From Chrysoperla carnea (Eukaryota > Arthropoda > Insecta > Neuroptera > Chrysopidae): 64,000 nucleotides of DNA. This document shows positions 49,259 through 61,372 of this stretch, piece by piece. The stretch covers positions 129,167,960 through 129,231,959 of the forward strand of contig NC_058337.1 of assembly GCF_905475395.1 (NCBI RefSeq). The letters are read 5' to 3'. The stretch's first letter is position 1, and every line of letters starts with the position of its first letter. Made by a program: the position numbers and the translations under genes. The notes under the pieces were generated by a model. It did not search any database, was not told the DNA's origin, and saw nothing but the letters and a program-made list of their open reading frames with translations.

Positions 49259-50046
49259 GGTGACACAGAGTATAATTTTGCGTTAGAAATTCGAATTCGT
49301 TATTTAACTTACGGAAAGGAGTCATTCGGTAGGGTATAGGGTATGAAACATTCGGTAGGAACTATGTTCCTTTCGTTATAAGTTATGTATATTGAATAAC
49401 AATAAGAATAGCCATTTTATTACTGAGTATTATTGCAAAAATTCCGGCCATAGTCGAACCAGAAGAAATTAGGAAACTCAGCGCTAGGCAGATCCTGGGT
49501 TTCAGTACATCAGTAGGTTATAATAGCCACTGGGTCTATTTGGCTAGGTGCTCTGAACCATTGCTTTGAGGCCCGATGCTCAAGCATGGCCCGCTAACCT
49601 CCATACCCATACCCATTGTAAAAATTTAAATAAGCTATAAACTTAATAATGTTTTTCAAAGTTTTTATGTCAAAGCCATCTTATTTAACAAAGTAGAATT
49701 TAAAATAAACTCCATTGACGTGAGTGGATTTCGACTTGATTACACCCAGTTGCAAACTAGTGATTGTGGTGGAAAAATACATATGGCATCACAACTAGCA
49801 AGTTCGAAAAGTTTGCCGAAAAAGTTAGTTTCAAGACGACAAAATTTTTTTTAAATTTCTTTTCTAAGTGAAATTAGGTAAGGATAAAGCATTTCGGCCA
49901 CCTGATATGACTTGCGCTTATTGCGTTCATTTTAAGACTGTTTTTAAGAATCATTTTTCATATCTCTTAAACAATATAAGTTATAATTTGCAGACAGTTT
50001 TTCTGTAGCTAATATCACGCCAGATATGATTCTAATAAAAAATTGT

Positions 50047-50643
50047 TATACTATGTATATATGAAATATACATAGTATATTAAGTTCGTCCCAAGTTTGT
50101 AACGCTTAAAAATAATGATGCTACGAAAAAAATTTTGGTATAGGTGTTCATAGAATCACCTAATTAATCCATTTCCAGTTGTCCGTCCGTCCGTCCGTCC
50201 GTCTGTGGACACGAGAACTCAAAAACGAAAAAAGATATCGAGCTGAAATTTTTACAGCGTACTCAGGACGTAAAAAGTTAGGTCAAGTTCGTAAATGAGC
50301 ATCATAGGTCAATTGGGTCTTGGGTCCGTATTACCCATCTTGTAAACCGTTAGAGATAGAACAAAAGTTTAAATGTAAAAAATGTTCCTTATAAAAAAAT
50401 AAAAAACTTTTGTTTGAAACATTTTTTTGTAAACATCACTGTTTACCCACGAGGGCGTTAAATAGGTGCAAATTTTACAGTATGTATTAATATAGGAATA
50501 TCAGTTGTGTGTGTGTTGTGTATTTAAAAGTGAATATCTTTTGTTATTTATGTGACGTCAAAAAAACAAACGATTGGGCATCAACACTGTCTATACATGG
50601 TATTTCAACAATTAACTCAGTCAATTGTTTGTTTTCACTTGTT
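50047..50643 (-). mobile_element. Family-1 GTCY/hairpin element, copy I (long subtype)
   Basis: This is a full-length minus-strand copy with GTCC x4 at about 50179-50198. It has the GTGACGTCAAAAAAACAAAC insertion shared with copy F, and a terminal palindrome at 50047-50079. The plus frame at 50552-50737 starts inside it and is spurious. Confidence 0.9.
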
Positions 50644-51268
50644 TTCATATCATTTTAGTGTGGTTGTAATTTTAACATTATTTAGTTTTGTAAAGAATGT
50701 CATTTTATGTTGCCAGAAAGAAATTCGGCTGCTTTAACGACTTTCAGCCTTCGTTAATACAACCGCTCTTAGATATCGAATGTCATCTTCACCTAATTTC
50801 ACTAAGAAACGAAATGTCCCGAATTCAACCCTCTTAAAGTAAGTTCGAAAGTAAATTTTTTGACTTAATCCCTTGCTACCTGATAAAAATTATGTATATA
50901 AAACATATTTGCGGTTACGTTATTACGTGATTTTTTTTTTGTGTTAAAGTTTTAAAATTAACTTTGTTTTCCATAGAATATAAATATAAAGCGAACGACA
51001 CAAGTTTTCATAATAAAATATATAATTTTTAGTACACAATATGATACAATTCAGAAAAGGTAGAAAATAAAGTTAATTGAAATATTGTGCTTATTTTTTT
51101 AACAAAAAAATAAAAATGTAAAAAGTTTTAACACTTTGGATAATAAACAAAAGGCTAGTATTATTACCTACGTGGATAACTTTTGTATAGACAGACATTT
51201 GAAGTATTTTATTGACAACCTACACCCACGATTTTGTTATTAAACAATATTTTGATTAATATATATTT

Positions 51269-51592
51269 AGGGTTCCTTACCCGAAAAAAATCAATGAAAC
51301 TCTATTAGTAAGTTTCCGCTATCCATCCGTCTATCAGCGCGCTTTATCTCACAAACCGAAATACTTAGGCAGCGGAAATTTTATTACTATTGCCGCTATA
51401 ACAATAAATAATAAAACCCAAGATAGAAAATTCCAAAATAGTCGTCATGCAAAAAAAAACAATTCGGTCATGCCAGTATTTGTACCTATAGAGTTATATC
51501 TTGTTTAAAAAGTACATGGTGTTATTGGGTTTATATCTTGTACGTTGGTACGGAACCATTCGTGTGCGAGTCCGACTCACACTTGGTCGGTT
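51269..51592 (+). mobile_element. Family-4 repeat (GGGTTCCTTACCCGAAA ... GTCCGACTCACACTTGG)
   Basis: It starts AGGGTTCCTTACCCGAAA, has CCATCCGTCTATCAGC, ATTGCCGCTATAACAA and GGTACGGAACCATTCGTG, and ends GCGAGTCCGACTCACACTTG. This order of motifs resembles a dispersed repeat I recall from lepidopteran genomes and elsewhere in insects. There is no ORF. It also holds a degenerate GTCY tract. Confidence 0.7.
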
Positions 51593-52641
51593 TATTGTTT
51601 AAACCTACTTTAATGTAATAAAAATGGGTGTGTTTGGAATAACTAAACCTTGTGCATTCTAGACATTCGGGATCGCCGAACACACAGTATTCTTTATCTT
51701 GAACAGGTTTGTTGATTGAGCAGTCATTATCTATGAGAATTACCAGAAATAAAAAATCTGATTTACTAAATAGTTATACGGCAAATTTTTATTCAACATT
51801 TGCTATTCACAACATGTTAAAATTACAAAATTACAATTTTTAATGATTATTTACTTCAAAACCCTTCTTCAGATTTTTCAAAAAAATATTTATTACGTAT
51901 AAGCTAGCAAATAATTCAAATTTTTATCCTTATATTCCCTTAATGTCCTATCAACCTTAAACATGTAGGTACCGATCAATTTGAAACCCATGGTTACTTT
52001 CCTATTTGACCAAATACAGTTATTCTTTTATATATTCAAAGTAAACATATGTAGATTGCGATATTAAACTGTGTACCTAGAATTACATAGAATATAGTTC
52101 TAGAGTCATTTGCATGAATGAATTAATTAATGATAAACATCGAAACGAAATATTTAATTTTGGCATAAAATGTACAGGTTGATTCAATGAGGATTTGTAA
52201 GCTTATCTCATACTAGGTAATGGAAATTGAAACATTGTTGGAAGTTTACAAAGTGTCGACAAAGTTGAAAAATGAATAAAATTTGTAAGGAAAAAATAGC
52301 TTCTTAACTTATCATATTTAATGATAAGCTATTACTTTAGTTTTTCCTCCATTTCAGTGGATTAGGAAGGCATACAACCAATTTATTTTGCCAGTTTTCA
52401 GTCATAATTTTTGGCTATAGTTTTTCGTCTTGGAAACTTCTGGGGTATTTTAAACTCTGCTCAAAATATAGAAACCAATGGTGATTTTGAAGGCACCATT
52501 CTTGAAACAATCGGATTTTGGTTATATAAAAATTGACAAAAATCTCAAAGCCACCATCTGCTGAAATTCTAGTCATAGTAAACGGAGGGTTAAGTGACCA
52601 CTCTATTGGTTTATTAACCAATGCTAGACTCTTTATTTATT
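51593..52641. other. Non-coding stretch
   Basis: I see no gene or recognised repeat. Confidence 0.45.
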
Positions 52642-53133
52642 ACTAGCTGTGAACTACCCGCTTTGCTGGGCAACATCCCCACTTGCACCCCTCCCTCCAC
52701 ATTTCCTTGCTTGGGATAACATTTTTGTAATGTACACGTCATGCTCTTTTATTTGATACCCCACTTAGGTATATTTGTAAATTTTCGTTATTTCCTTCCC
52801 ACTTTCTCGCTTCACCTTTCTACCCTCCGAAGGTTAAAAGTAGATAAAAACAATAGATCTTTGAAGCTGGTTGTATATCGTGTCAATATTTGAGCTTAAT
52901 CGATGCACAACTTTTTTATTTTTTGAACCATATCCCTTTCAACCCCTATTTCAACCCCTTAATCTACTATAATATGGATGTATTATACATAAAAACGTTC
53001 CTCTTGAATCATTCTATCAATTAAAAAAAACCGCATCAAAATCCGTTGCGTAGTTTCAAAGATTTAAGCATACAAAGAGACATAGGGACATAGGGACAAA
53101 GAAAGCGACTTTGTTTTATACTATGTATTGATG
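52642..53133 (+). mobile_element. Family-3 repeat, copy 2
   Basis: It is highly similar to 41371-41840 throughout (CTGTGAACTACCCGCTTTGC, GTTGTATATCGTGTCAATAT, GACTTTGTTTTATACTATG). It has a short extra CATCAAAATCC before CGTTGCGTAG and a duplicated CATAGGGA. The similarity suggests recent dispersal. Confidence 0.85.
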
Positions 53134-53501
53134 ATGAAGATTGCCACTTGACAACCACCGCACATATTTTCATCCATTCTAAATTGGTTATCAAATATGA
53201 CAACTGCCCCTAGACTTATATAACTCGAAATAAAATAGCTAGACTAGAGCTACTTCTGACTAGAGCTACTTTGTAACTACCCGTATTATCAAACATCTAC
53301 ATTCTATACGATGCGATACAAAATAATACTATTTTACAAACAAATATTTATATAAATAAACACATACATGAATACAGACGTAGCAATTACGTAGCGGTAA
53401 CGTATCTCTATGTTGTAGAACAACACGGTGTCCAAAAATGAATTTCCTTCAAAAATAAATTTTGAACTGTCTGCATCTTGATAGATGAATACATTTTATT
53501 A

Positions 53502-53700
53502 ACCCCCGAACTAAAAAAAGGGGTGTTATAAATTAGACCGCTATGTGTGTATTTGCCTGCCTGTGGCATCCTAGCGCCTAAACGGACTAACCGATTTTGA
53601 TTTTTTTTGGTTTTGTTTGAAAGGTAATTAAATGTAGAGTGTCTTTAGCTGCGAGTTTAGGTTTCCGTACCCGAAAAATGCATTTTCGATGGTTTTTAAT
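53502..53700 (+). mobile_element. Family-2 repeat, copy 3
   Basis: It contains AACCCCCGAACTAAAAAAAG, GGGTGTTATAAATTAGACCG, CTATGTGTGTATTTGCC, CTAACCGATTTTGA and TTCCGTACCCGAAAAATGC. It is parallel in order to 11701-11918. Confidence 0.75.
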
Positions 53701-53968
53701 AATCAAAGAGAGAAAGATTTTCGATAGAAACCTGTGTTTTGAAATATTGATGCCTAAAGATTAATAGAACGAGTGCCGCGTTGCAATAAATTTCTTTACA
53801 GGCAAATATTTGTCTTGCTCTTAACCAATGAATATTAGCTTTCCAATTTTTTCTTAAGGAAATTACCCTTTTTAACAGCTCAAAGGGCATTAAAGAGAAT
53901 GATATACACGATTCAAAGATTTTCTTAAGAAATCGAGATTTATTGTCCTTAACGAGGAATGTTATATC

Positions 53969-53991
53969 CGACCTCTCTCTCTATCTCTCTC
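53969..53991. repeat. CT-rich microsatellite
   Basis: CCTCTCTCTCTATCTCTCTC is a short interrupted (CT)n. Confidence 0.8.
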
Positions 53992-54103
53992 TAATTAGTA
54001 TTTTAGGCCCCGATTTTAATTTTAATTACACTTTTTGTAGTCTCTTTTACGATATGTTCATATTTTGTTAATAAATGCGACAAAAAAAAAACCACGATAT
54101 TCT

Positions 54104-54215
54104 TTAGGTAAGGCTAGGTTAAGTTATATTGGCTGCTCACGAAGGCCACACTTAGGCTATAAAGCCCAGTGTGATACCATATATGTGTTTTACCACCTTT
54201 CCGCTGAAAATTTCA
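54104..54215 (-). mobile_element. Dispersed repeat ending in CCTAA-like motif, copy 1
   Basis: This copy is inverted relative to 61268-61372. It shares CACACTTAGGCTATA, GTGATACCATATATGTGTTT and ACCACCTTTCCGCTG. Its edge reads AGGTAAGGCTAGGTTAAGTT, a decayed form of the GGTTAGGTTAGGTT edge of the other copy. Confidence 0.75.
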
Positions 54216-54844
54216 TTTATCAGATTCTCAATTTCAGAGACTGAGTGCACCTCCTTCATGCATATACCATGCACTACACTAGCCCATCACAACTATTAAT
54301 TAATTTCATTCTATCGATATTCTTTAATCATTCAGAAATTCTTTTCTGAATACCCTGTACAATTAGCTTGTGCAAGGCAATAAGCTTGTATGAGTTGTAT
54401 ATACATATTGTGGGTAAATTTAAACATATTTCCGGAAGGGATATTTCTATATATAAATGCTCTAAGTAACTATTATTATTCAAATATAATGTGAATAACT
54501 AATTTAACTGTTTATTGTATGAGGTATTATTATGGGTTCTTGGACATAGACAAACAGACTTGCATGGACCATCATAATATTTTAAGGAATTATTTTCATT
54601 TAATATTATTTAAATTATTTATTTTATACAACAAAATATTTCGGGAAATTTTCTCAATTGTAAAAAGATGGATAAAAGTTTATTATTTCTATGAACTATT
54701 TATAATTTATGTTAGTTTACTAATGTATTTATACAAAATTTATATGTCAAGTTTCGATTATTATTGGTGTTTTTTTATGATACAAAGACTATTAACTTGC
54801 CAAATCAATCTTCATTAAATAGAATTGGAAAATACATATAAAAT

Positions 54845-54927
54845 AGTAGTCGAACCCAGGTCTCCTGGATTCATGCCTTAGCGCCCGTTAACCAAGGTGT
54901 CTTAATCATTTCGGCCGTACGCGCCCT
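54845..54927 (-). repeat. tRNA-derived SINE or tRNA pseudogene
   Basis: The minus strand reads GTACGGCCGAAATGATTAAG (A-box-like, as in Ser/Leu tRNAs) and ends GACCTGGGTTCGACTAC (B-box-like). The distance between boxes is about that of a long-variable-arm tRNA. The acceptor stem does not pair convincingly, so it is not a working tRNA gene. Confidence 0.5.
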
Positions 54928-56212
54928 AAAAAAACTGTGTATATTTCTTACAAAAATATAAATCTGACTTTTATTTTAAGACAATTTTGCTAAGCAGTCG
55001 CTAACACCTTGACAGATTATTTTTTAATAATTAAAGAAAAAAGTTTTCAAATCATTTTAATATGGCTATGTAATTTTTGATGGACAGACTAAAATTCGTT
55101 TAGTTAACGCAACACCTCTCAAGTTCAATAAGAAAAGAAATAATATCAGAAATTAATCGTCTTAAAATAAACAATTGAAAGCGTGGAAAAATTCGACTTA
55201 GAATCTCAAATGTTAATCTATCTCTACATCTATTTACGGACCCTAAATTCTCCTTGCTTAAACAAACTCTGCCCCAAATTAAATACTTTAAAATTTCTAA
55301 AATTTTTACAGAATTTACTAATTTTTTTTTATTTTCTTGTTTCAGGTACTGGCATTTTACCACTATTTTCCAGAAAATTATACAGTATGGGCAAGTTTGT
55401 ACCAGAAAATTGTAAATATGAACATTTTGAGAGTAAATTTAAGCTTTATTAATTTCGAGATGGTCGAAATTTGAGTCTGTTCTGGAAACTAAATTTTACA
55501 AATCCATTTTTCCTGTATCGAAGTAAGGCAACTGACATCTACACATGTATTCCTCGCTACCAAGCTAATTTCAATACATTTCAAAATTTGTCTAAAAGTT
55601 TTTGACCGATATTTGAGAGCTGTCTAATTTTATCTTCAGTTTTCTCCGTGTTTACTATCCAGTAAATTGGTTTCTAACTTATCGGGAATGAAATCTTCCA
55701 TATAATACTTAACGGGTTTATTTTGCTAAATTATCCAAATTTTGCAACTGACATACCCTCAGTTGATCTTGAACTACAAAACGTAAAAAAAATAATAATT
55801 TAATGTCATACATGTCAGCAACATTATTCTATATATTATAGCAAGTAATTACACAACCATTGTTTTGAGTAGCGTTACATCCCAATTTAGAACGTCTCAT
55901 AATTTATGCTTATCTAATGTGGTAACATATTTTAATCTTTCCAAGACATATTACCATCTTATTACCATCTCACATGCAACAATTCATAATATGTTATATT
56001 AAAGATACATCATCGTACAGTTAATATTATTATGTACTTAGTTCCCAGCAAGTGACGTCATTTTTTCATTTATTACCACACGATTCAAATTTCGTGAGTA
56101 ACTTCGTTTTGACGAAGCTATCATAATACTCTATATTGTGACAATTCTTAGAAATGTTGTGTTGTGGAACTTGATGCTCGAACGGTGTATTGATCATTTA
56201 CGTCCACATTCT

Positions 56213-56490
56213 GGTTACTTATTGTAAATAGAAGATTATATTGTCTTAATATTAAGATAATTTTTGTCCGGTGAACTTAATGAAGTGTTGGTTGAGTTCA
56301 TCACCCATAGCGCAGAAATTCATCAAGATATTGATTAGTAATCGTTGTGTCCAATTTGATTAGTAATCAATACCCTGTTAACTTGATTGGTTGCGGACGG
56401 TGGACTCAACAGACGCTGCAATAACTTTGCCGGGCAAAAATTATCTTAATATCTAGACCACATAATCTTTCACTTACAATTAGTATGGAA
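56213..56490. mobile_element. Small foldback element
   Basis: The left arm at about 56231-56271 (AGATTATATTGTCTTAATAT, TAAGATAATTTTTGTCCG) is complementary to the right arm at about 56432-56472 (CGGGCAAAAATTATCTTAAT, ATCTAGACCACATAATCTT). Weaker pairing extends outward. The 160-bp interior has a short direct repeat (TTTGATTAGTAATC). It is MITE-like. Confidence 0.7.
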
Positions 56491-56664
56491 CCGAAGAAAT
56501 TATTGCATTTACTGCAGAATATTCAGACAAATAACGACAAAGAAATGCCATTAACTTATTACAATTTTGCGAAATGGTTCTTAAACATGTACAGAAGTAA
56601 CAATTAATTTTTTCTTTAAGAGTTTGGGAAAATTATGTAAGTTTTTCACAAAATCCTTACTTAA

Positions 56665-57348
56665 ATTACAAATGCAAAAGTAACTCTGTCTGTCTGTCTG
56701 TTTGCCTGTGTGCATGTTTCACAATCAAACCTAAACTACAGAACCGATTTGAATAAAATATGTAACAAATATAGTCCTAGAGTCTGAGAAAAGACAAAGA
56801 CTATTTTTTAAAGTGAAGGGTTGCAAGTGGATGAAAAATATGGGTTAAAAGAAATATGCTACAAAAACATAAAAAGTTTTGAATCGATTTAGCTCAAACT
56901 TTGACACGATATACAACCAGCTTCAAGGATTGTTTTTATCTATTTGTAATCTTCAGGGGGTGGGGTTAAAGGCGGAGCGTGAAAGTGTGGATGAACAATC
57001 GAATATTTTCAAATATACCCAAGTCGGATATCAAATAAAAGAGCACAATGTGTACATTAAAGAACTGTAAGTTACATGAACTCAGTTCAGCCGTTTAAAA
57101 GCTGGGCGCTCTTTTATCGAGGATTTATCAAGTTTCATAAAACTTACTAGATCAGCTATTTTTATGCAACCAAAATTCTCACTGCGAAGCGATGAGTACA
57201 AATAGGGAATTTGCCCTTAAATTAGAGTTCCGCGCCAAAACAACTAAATCGAGAAAAAGGAGTGATGGTATATGACCTTCACTATAACATACTAATCTTT
57301 GTATATAAAATTGAAGTTGCCCAGCAAAGCGGGTAGTTCACAGCTAGT
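56665..57348 (-). mobile_element. Family-3 repeat, long subtype
   Basis: Read on the minus strand it starts ACTAGCTGTGAACTACCCGC, then matches copies at 41371 and 52642 through GTGCTCTTTTATTTGATAT and GCTGGTTGTATATCGTGTCA. It has about 230 extra bases near the start and a different far end with a GTCTGTCTGTCTG-type tract (minus strand CAGACAGACAGAC, about 56687-56701). The open frame at 56879-57070 is within the repeat. Confidence 0.8.
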
Positions 57349-59326
57349 AAGTTGCCATAATTTTTTTTTTCTTTTGAAAGCCACAATTTTTAAAGAAAAG
57401 ATTGTTTTAATAAAAAAAATAATTACAATTAATAATTAGGAAAAACTGCAAGTAAAAAATCGTAATTTTATTAATTTCCATGTGAACTAATGTAGCTCCT
57501 GTAACTGTAACTCCTTGGCATAAATAATAATATAATTTCGAAAAATTTTTAACAATTAAATTTTTAACCATGTTATTATTTTCTCTAACGCCTCAACTAC
57601 CTTAATTCACATTCATCATAAATAAACAATTTAAACTTTTTTCCTTTGTAAACGATTTAGGCTTTTTTTTTTGTTTTATATAAATTTACTTTGGCTTACT
57701 TATACACCACGTGTGTGCATATCCTTATTAATATACGAAACATTATAAAGGATATTATAAATGACATTAAAATAGTTGTTGGTATAATGTATCATCATAG
57801 TCATATAAGGATCATTATTAAGTATCGCATTGCTCTTGCCTGGTGTTCTCGGTATGGAACCATTTATTTTAAACCATATAGAGGTATACAGTTTCATATA
57901 ATAATTTACGATGTTTATATATTAACAAATGTTTCATAATTTGCAACTTTCTAAGTACACAAACCGATTAGATATAAGAGTATTCATAAATTAACAAAAA
58001 CACTATTTTAATCGAAGTCAAATATGATATTTATATTTCGTGACATCATTTTATAATTGGTTTTGATCGTTACTTAATATTTCAAAATCGAAAGATCCCT
58101 CTCAATAGACAAATTGCCTTAATTTTTGAAGTGAAAACTTCTTTAGCGACGTTGGGCACTTTTTGGTAGGAGAAAATGTTATGGGGTCGCGTAACCAACA
58201 TACTGTACGCGCACCGACGTGCTTATAGCAGTATATCTTTGGCTATACAGCTGACGTATTGTGTAACATTAATGCTGCGTATATAACAAGTACATTGAAA
58301 TTTATGTAAATACAAATACTGTCCACAAATCATATAATTGTTTATTAATTGTTATTTCAATTGAATTGTATTTATATTTTGTCATAATCTTGTACAGCCC
58401 GTAATATATTTAAATAATAAAAAACCGTATAGACATGTATATAATTGTTGCTCGGAGTGTCAATAGATATGACAACCAGGTTGATGTTGATAATCTTAAT
58501 TCAAATATTATGAAATTTCATTTTTTATACTAAAAGTTCTAAGTTTTCAATTCTATCAGCAGTCCCTATGACTGCCAATTTTTTCCCTCATACAAATTCG
58601 TTTTTAAATGAAAGAATAATTCACTAAAGTATATTTAAGTAATTTTTTTTTTAAAATTAATACTTCCATTTTGTTAATTAAGAAAAGTTATATTTTTGAA
58701 TAAATAAATCTAGTGACGTATTAATCTCTGTTGAGGCTGGGAGCCAATCGGTTTCTATGGAAATTGGCGTTAGATTTTATCATTTCTCTGTGCAATGGCG
58801 TTACGAAAGTGAGATATGAACGTCACTACTGTTTGAATTTATAGCTAAGAAAAACTATTTTTCTCCTAGTAATTTTTCTTTCCTTAAAATATCTTTAAAA
58901 AAAATATAATAAAAAAACAGGCAACTTCTCTGCGTTTTTTGAATTAACACAAGTTTAGGGAAAAAAATTTTGCTGTTAATATTCAGAAATACAATCTCGC
59001 CAGTTCAACCACTTTCAAATAATTGGCTAACCACTCGCCACTTTCAAATAATTCGCTAAAATGATCGAATAACCTTTGAATTAAAAGTACTTGTAAAAAA
59101 TTCTCTTTAACGTTTCTTTTAATGTTTAATAAAATTATCTCAATGAGACGTGTCTTTGTCAATAATAGTTTTATGCATGCATAGATAATCTAAATGTATA
59201 AAAGAAGAAATTATGTAAATCGTACTTGAAAAGCAGCAAAAAAAGGAACTTATTATAGAAGAACTTTAATCTAATTGAACTATATTTCTATTGATCATTA
59301 TTACACCTTATTGTTCTATGTTCCAG
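57349..59326. other. Non-coding stretch
   Basis: No gene supported. A 30-bp direct duplication containing ACTTTCAAATAATT occurs at about 59007-59060. The two overlapping opposite-strand frames at 57691-57939 lack coding features. Confidence 0.45.
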
Positions 59327-60060
59327 TCGAAGTGATGCATATTTATTGAGAGAAATTGAATACTCCATAACAATAAAAAATTTTATTCGTGGTAAGTAAA
59401 AAGCTTAGAATTGAAATCATTGAGTCTCTGATATTTGTTAAACCATTGAGTTTTTAATTAAAATTCCAGCGCCATAATTTCCCAAACATTAATCATTATC
59501 TTTGATAAAACAGCTGTTTTTTATTTACAAAATTTTTTGCTTGTTGTCAAGAAAATCATCCTTATCGAATTTTTAAGATAAAATAGTCATTTTCTTTTCT
59601 TTTTTATTGTATCTCAGTAAAATTCTATCTTTACATTTGTGTTTATGGCAAATATCTTATATAAAGAAATCGAAATCTAAAAGAAATCAAATTAAGATCC
59701 AGAAAAATTTATGATCTTCTTAGTTTTTTATTTGTTTCTATATCGACTGACTAAGGATCTTTCGTTTACTTGGAGGAACATGAAAATCTGATTCACTTTA
59801 CGAATAAACACAAAATTTTCTTGATGTTTGCTACGATATATCTCAGGAAAGTCTCAAAAAATACTCGCCAAATTGCCAAAGAGAAACTATTCTGGACATA
59901 TTTCAAAAAATATCTATCGAAACAGCTGGATTTTTTTGCTCCTGATGACTCTAAACACGTTAATAAAAAGTTGTTTGATGTTTTGGCAGGGGAATTGGGA
60001 TACCTCTCCCCTCAATACTCAATTGTAGGTGATATCTTGATAATTTGTCGAAAAAACTGA
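59327..60060 (+). CDS. Putative two-exon 3' end of an unrecognised gene
   Basis: Exon 59327-59391 is bounded by TTCTATGTTCCAG and GTAAGTAAAA. Exon 59756-60060 follows CTGACTAAG and ends in TGA. The splice keeps one frame (phase 1): RSDAYLLREIEYSITIKNFI, then RG, then SFVYLEEHENLIHF... to ...YSIVGDILIICRKN. The second exon codes about 100 residues, rich in Lys, Phe and Tyr, with no motif I recognise and no signal peptide or transmembrane run. No upstream start exon was found, so the model is partial. A good donor, a good acceptor and a matching phase favour a real gene, but AT-rich DNA makes chance frames common. Confidence 0.35.
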
Positions 60061-61267
60061 AGTCAATTAGTCACAATTAGTCTAGAAAACAATTGTGCGG
60101 ATATTGTTAATAAAATGTTTTAAAACAATACGAAAAATAAGTTTTTATGACAAAAATGCTTCAAGCAAAAAATATTTTGCCTGTAGGCAGAGATACCTTA
60201 CACAGACATTAAACTTGACCTAGGTTTTCAGGCTCATTGACAAGCTCACTGTACTCCATAACTGGAAATAAGATAATCGACCACTTTAAATTAGAAAGTT
60301 GTTATTTATTAAGAAAGTTACATTTTTTTATCGAAACATTCTTCTGCGAAATCAAGACACTTTTTACAAAAATTTTCCAATAAAAGTAGTTGGTTTTTCT
60401 ATAAAGACCACTTATTTTTCGAGTTTCACGCATACGTCTAGTTAAAAAGACAACCTTCCCTACATATAGATGTTATAATTTTTATTTTCGTGACCAATAG
60501 GATAATATTCTACCAGGATATTAAAAAACTTAAAGTTGGTGTCTTAATAACACCTCGAAAGAACTTCGAAGGTGTTAAAAGTTTTATTTATTTTTTTTGT
60601 ATATAATGTTTTTCACAAGAAGAAATGATGAAAAAGATGAACATTCTCAAGTTTGTATTTTAAATTAGATTATTCTTTCTACTTCTTCTAAGTCGTATTT
60701 ATGTCAAACAAATCATTCGACAACAGACTTGAATGAATTATTCTGAATAATGAATAGAGGCAGGCAACCAGTCAGGCACATAGCACGTCATATCAAACAA
60801 ACTACACTTGACCCAATTTTCTTAACAATTTAATGTCAACCTACGTTTTACGTTTAAATAATTTTTGAATTTTTATTATATATTTTTTTCTTTTAAATAA
60901 ATAAAATATTATTTTCTATCCTGAGAGAATTTTTTAATTTTAATTTTCTCCGAAAGTACAGACTTATGCACTGTCTTAGAGGTAAACCATGAGGAGTGGA
61001 AAATGTGTTATAAATTAGTTTTATGCCTCCAGGAACACGATTTAAGAAGCTTTATTATATAGGGCATTTAAAAAGTTCGAGACACCCCACAATTTTAGAA
61101 AATAATGATTGAAAAGAATGACCAAGTTAAAAGTTGTAGGATTTTGCTCGTGATGGCCTTTGATTTGATGTTGAAGTTCACCTTGACGATGAAGTTTACT
61201 TCAAGCTCAAGTCGATTATTTAAAATGAGATTCTTAAATGATTTAATTTGAATCTACTATAAAAGTA
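60061..61267. other. Non-coding stretch
   Basis: No gene. GGGCATTTAAAAAGTTCGAG at about 61062 with AATGATTGAAAAGAATGACC is related to blocks at about 32237 and 33470, the remains of an old dispersed element. Confidence 0.45.
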
Positions 61268-61372
61268 GAAATTACCAGCGGAAAGGTGGTAAAATACATA
61301 TATGGTATCACAATGGGCTCTATAGCCTAAGTGTGCCCTTCGTGGACAGCCAATATAACCTAACCTAACCTA
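61268..61372 (+). mobile_element. Dispersed repeat ending in CCTAACCTAACC, copy 2
   Basis: It contains AGCGGAAAGGTGGTAAAATA, CAATGGGCTC, TATAGCCTAAGTGTGCCC, and ends GACAGCCAATATAACCTAAC followed by CTAACCTAC. It is inverted relative to the copy at 54104. The three CCTAA units match the arthropod telomere repeat but are the normal edge of this repeat. Confidence 0.75.

Larger units (their letters stand above)
46013..50046. other. Long AT-rich stretch without a supported gene
   Basis: I see only a tRNA-like fragment (46671), a poly-T run (49242-49258) and a GC-richer patch at 49480-49610 of unknown origin. The 46436-46849 frame has no recognisable domain, crosses the tRNA-like fragment, and is not supported as a gene. 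Confidence 0.5.

Noticed and set aside
54845..54927. Functional tRNA gene
   Set aside because: A- and B-box-like sequences are present but the acceptor stem does not pair and the anticodon arm is not convincing.
55183..55474. Possible terminal exon after TTTTCTTGTTTCAG at 55345
   Set aside because: The acceptor is good, but all three frames after it are open for a while, no upstream exon was found and no motif decides the frame.
61355..61372. CCTAA units as a telomere or interstitial telomere array
   Set aside because: Only three units, placed exactly at the edge of a dispersed repeat that has another copy in the window.
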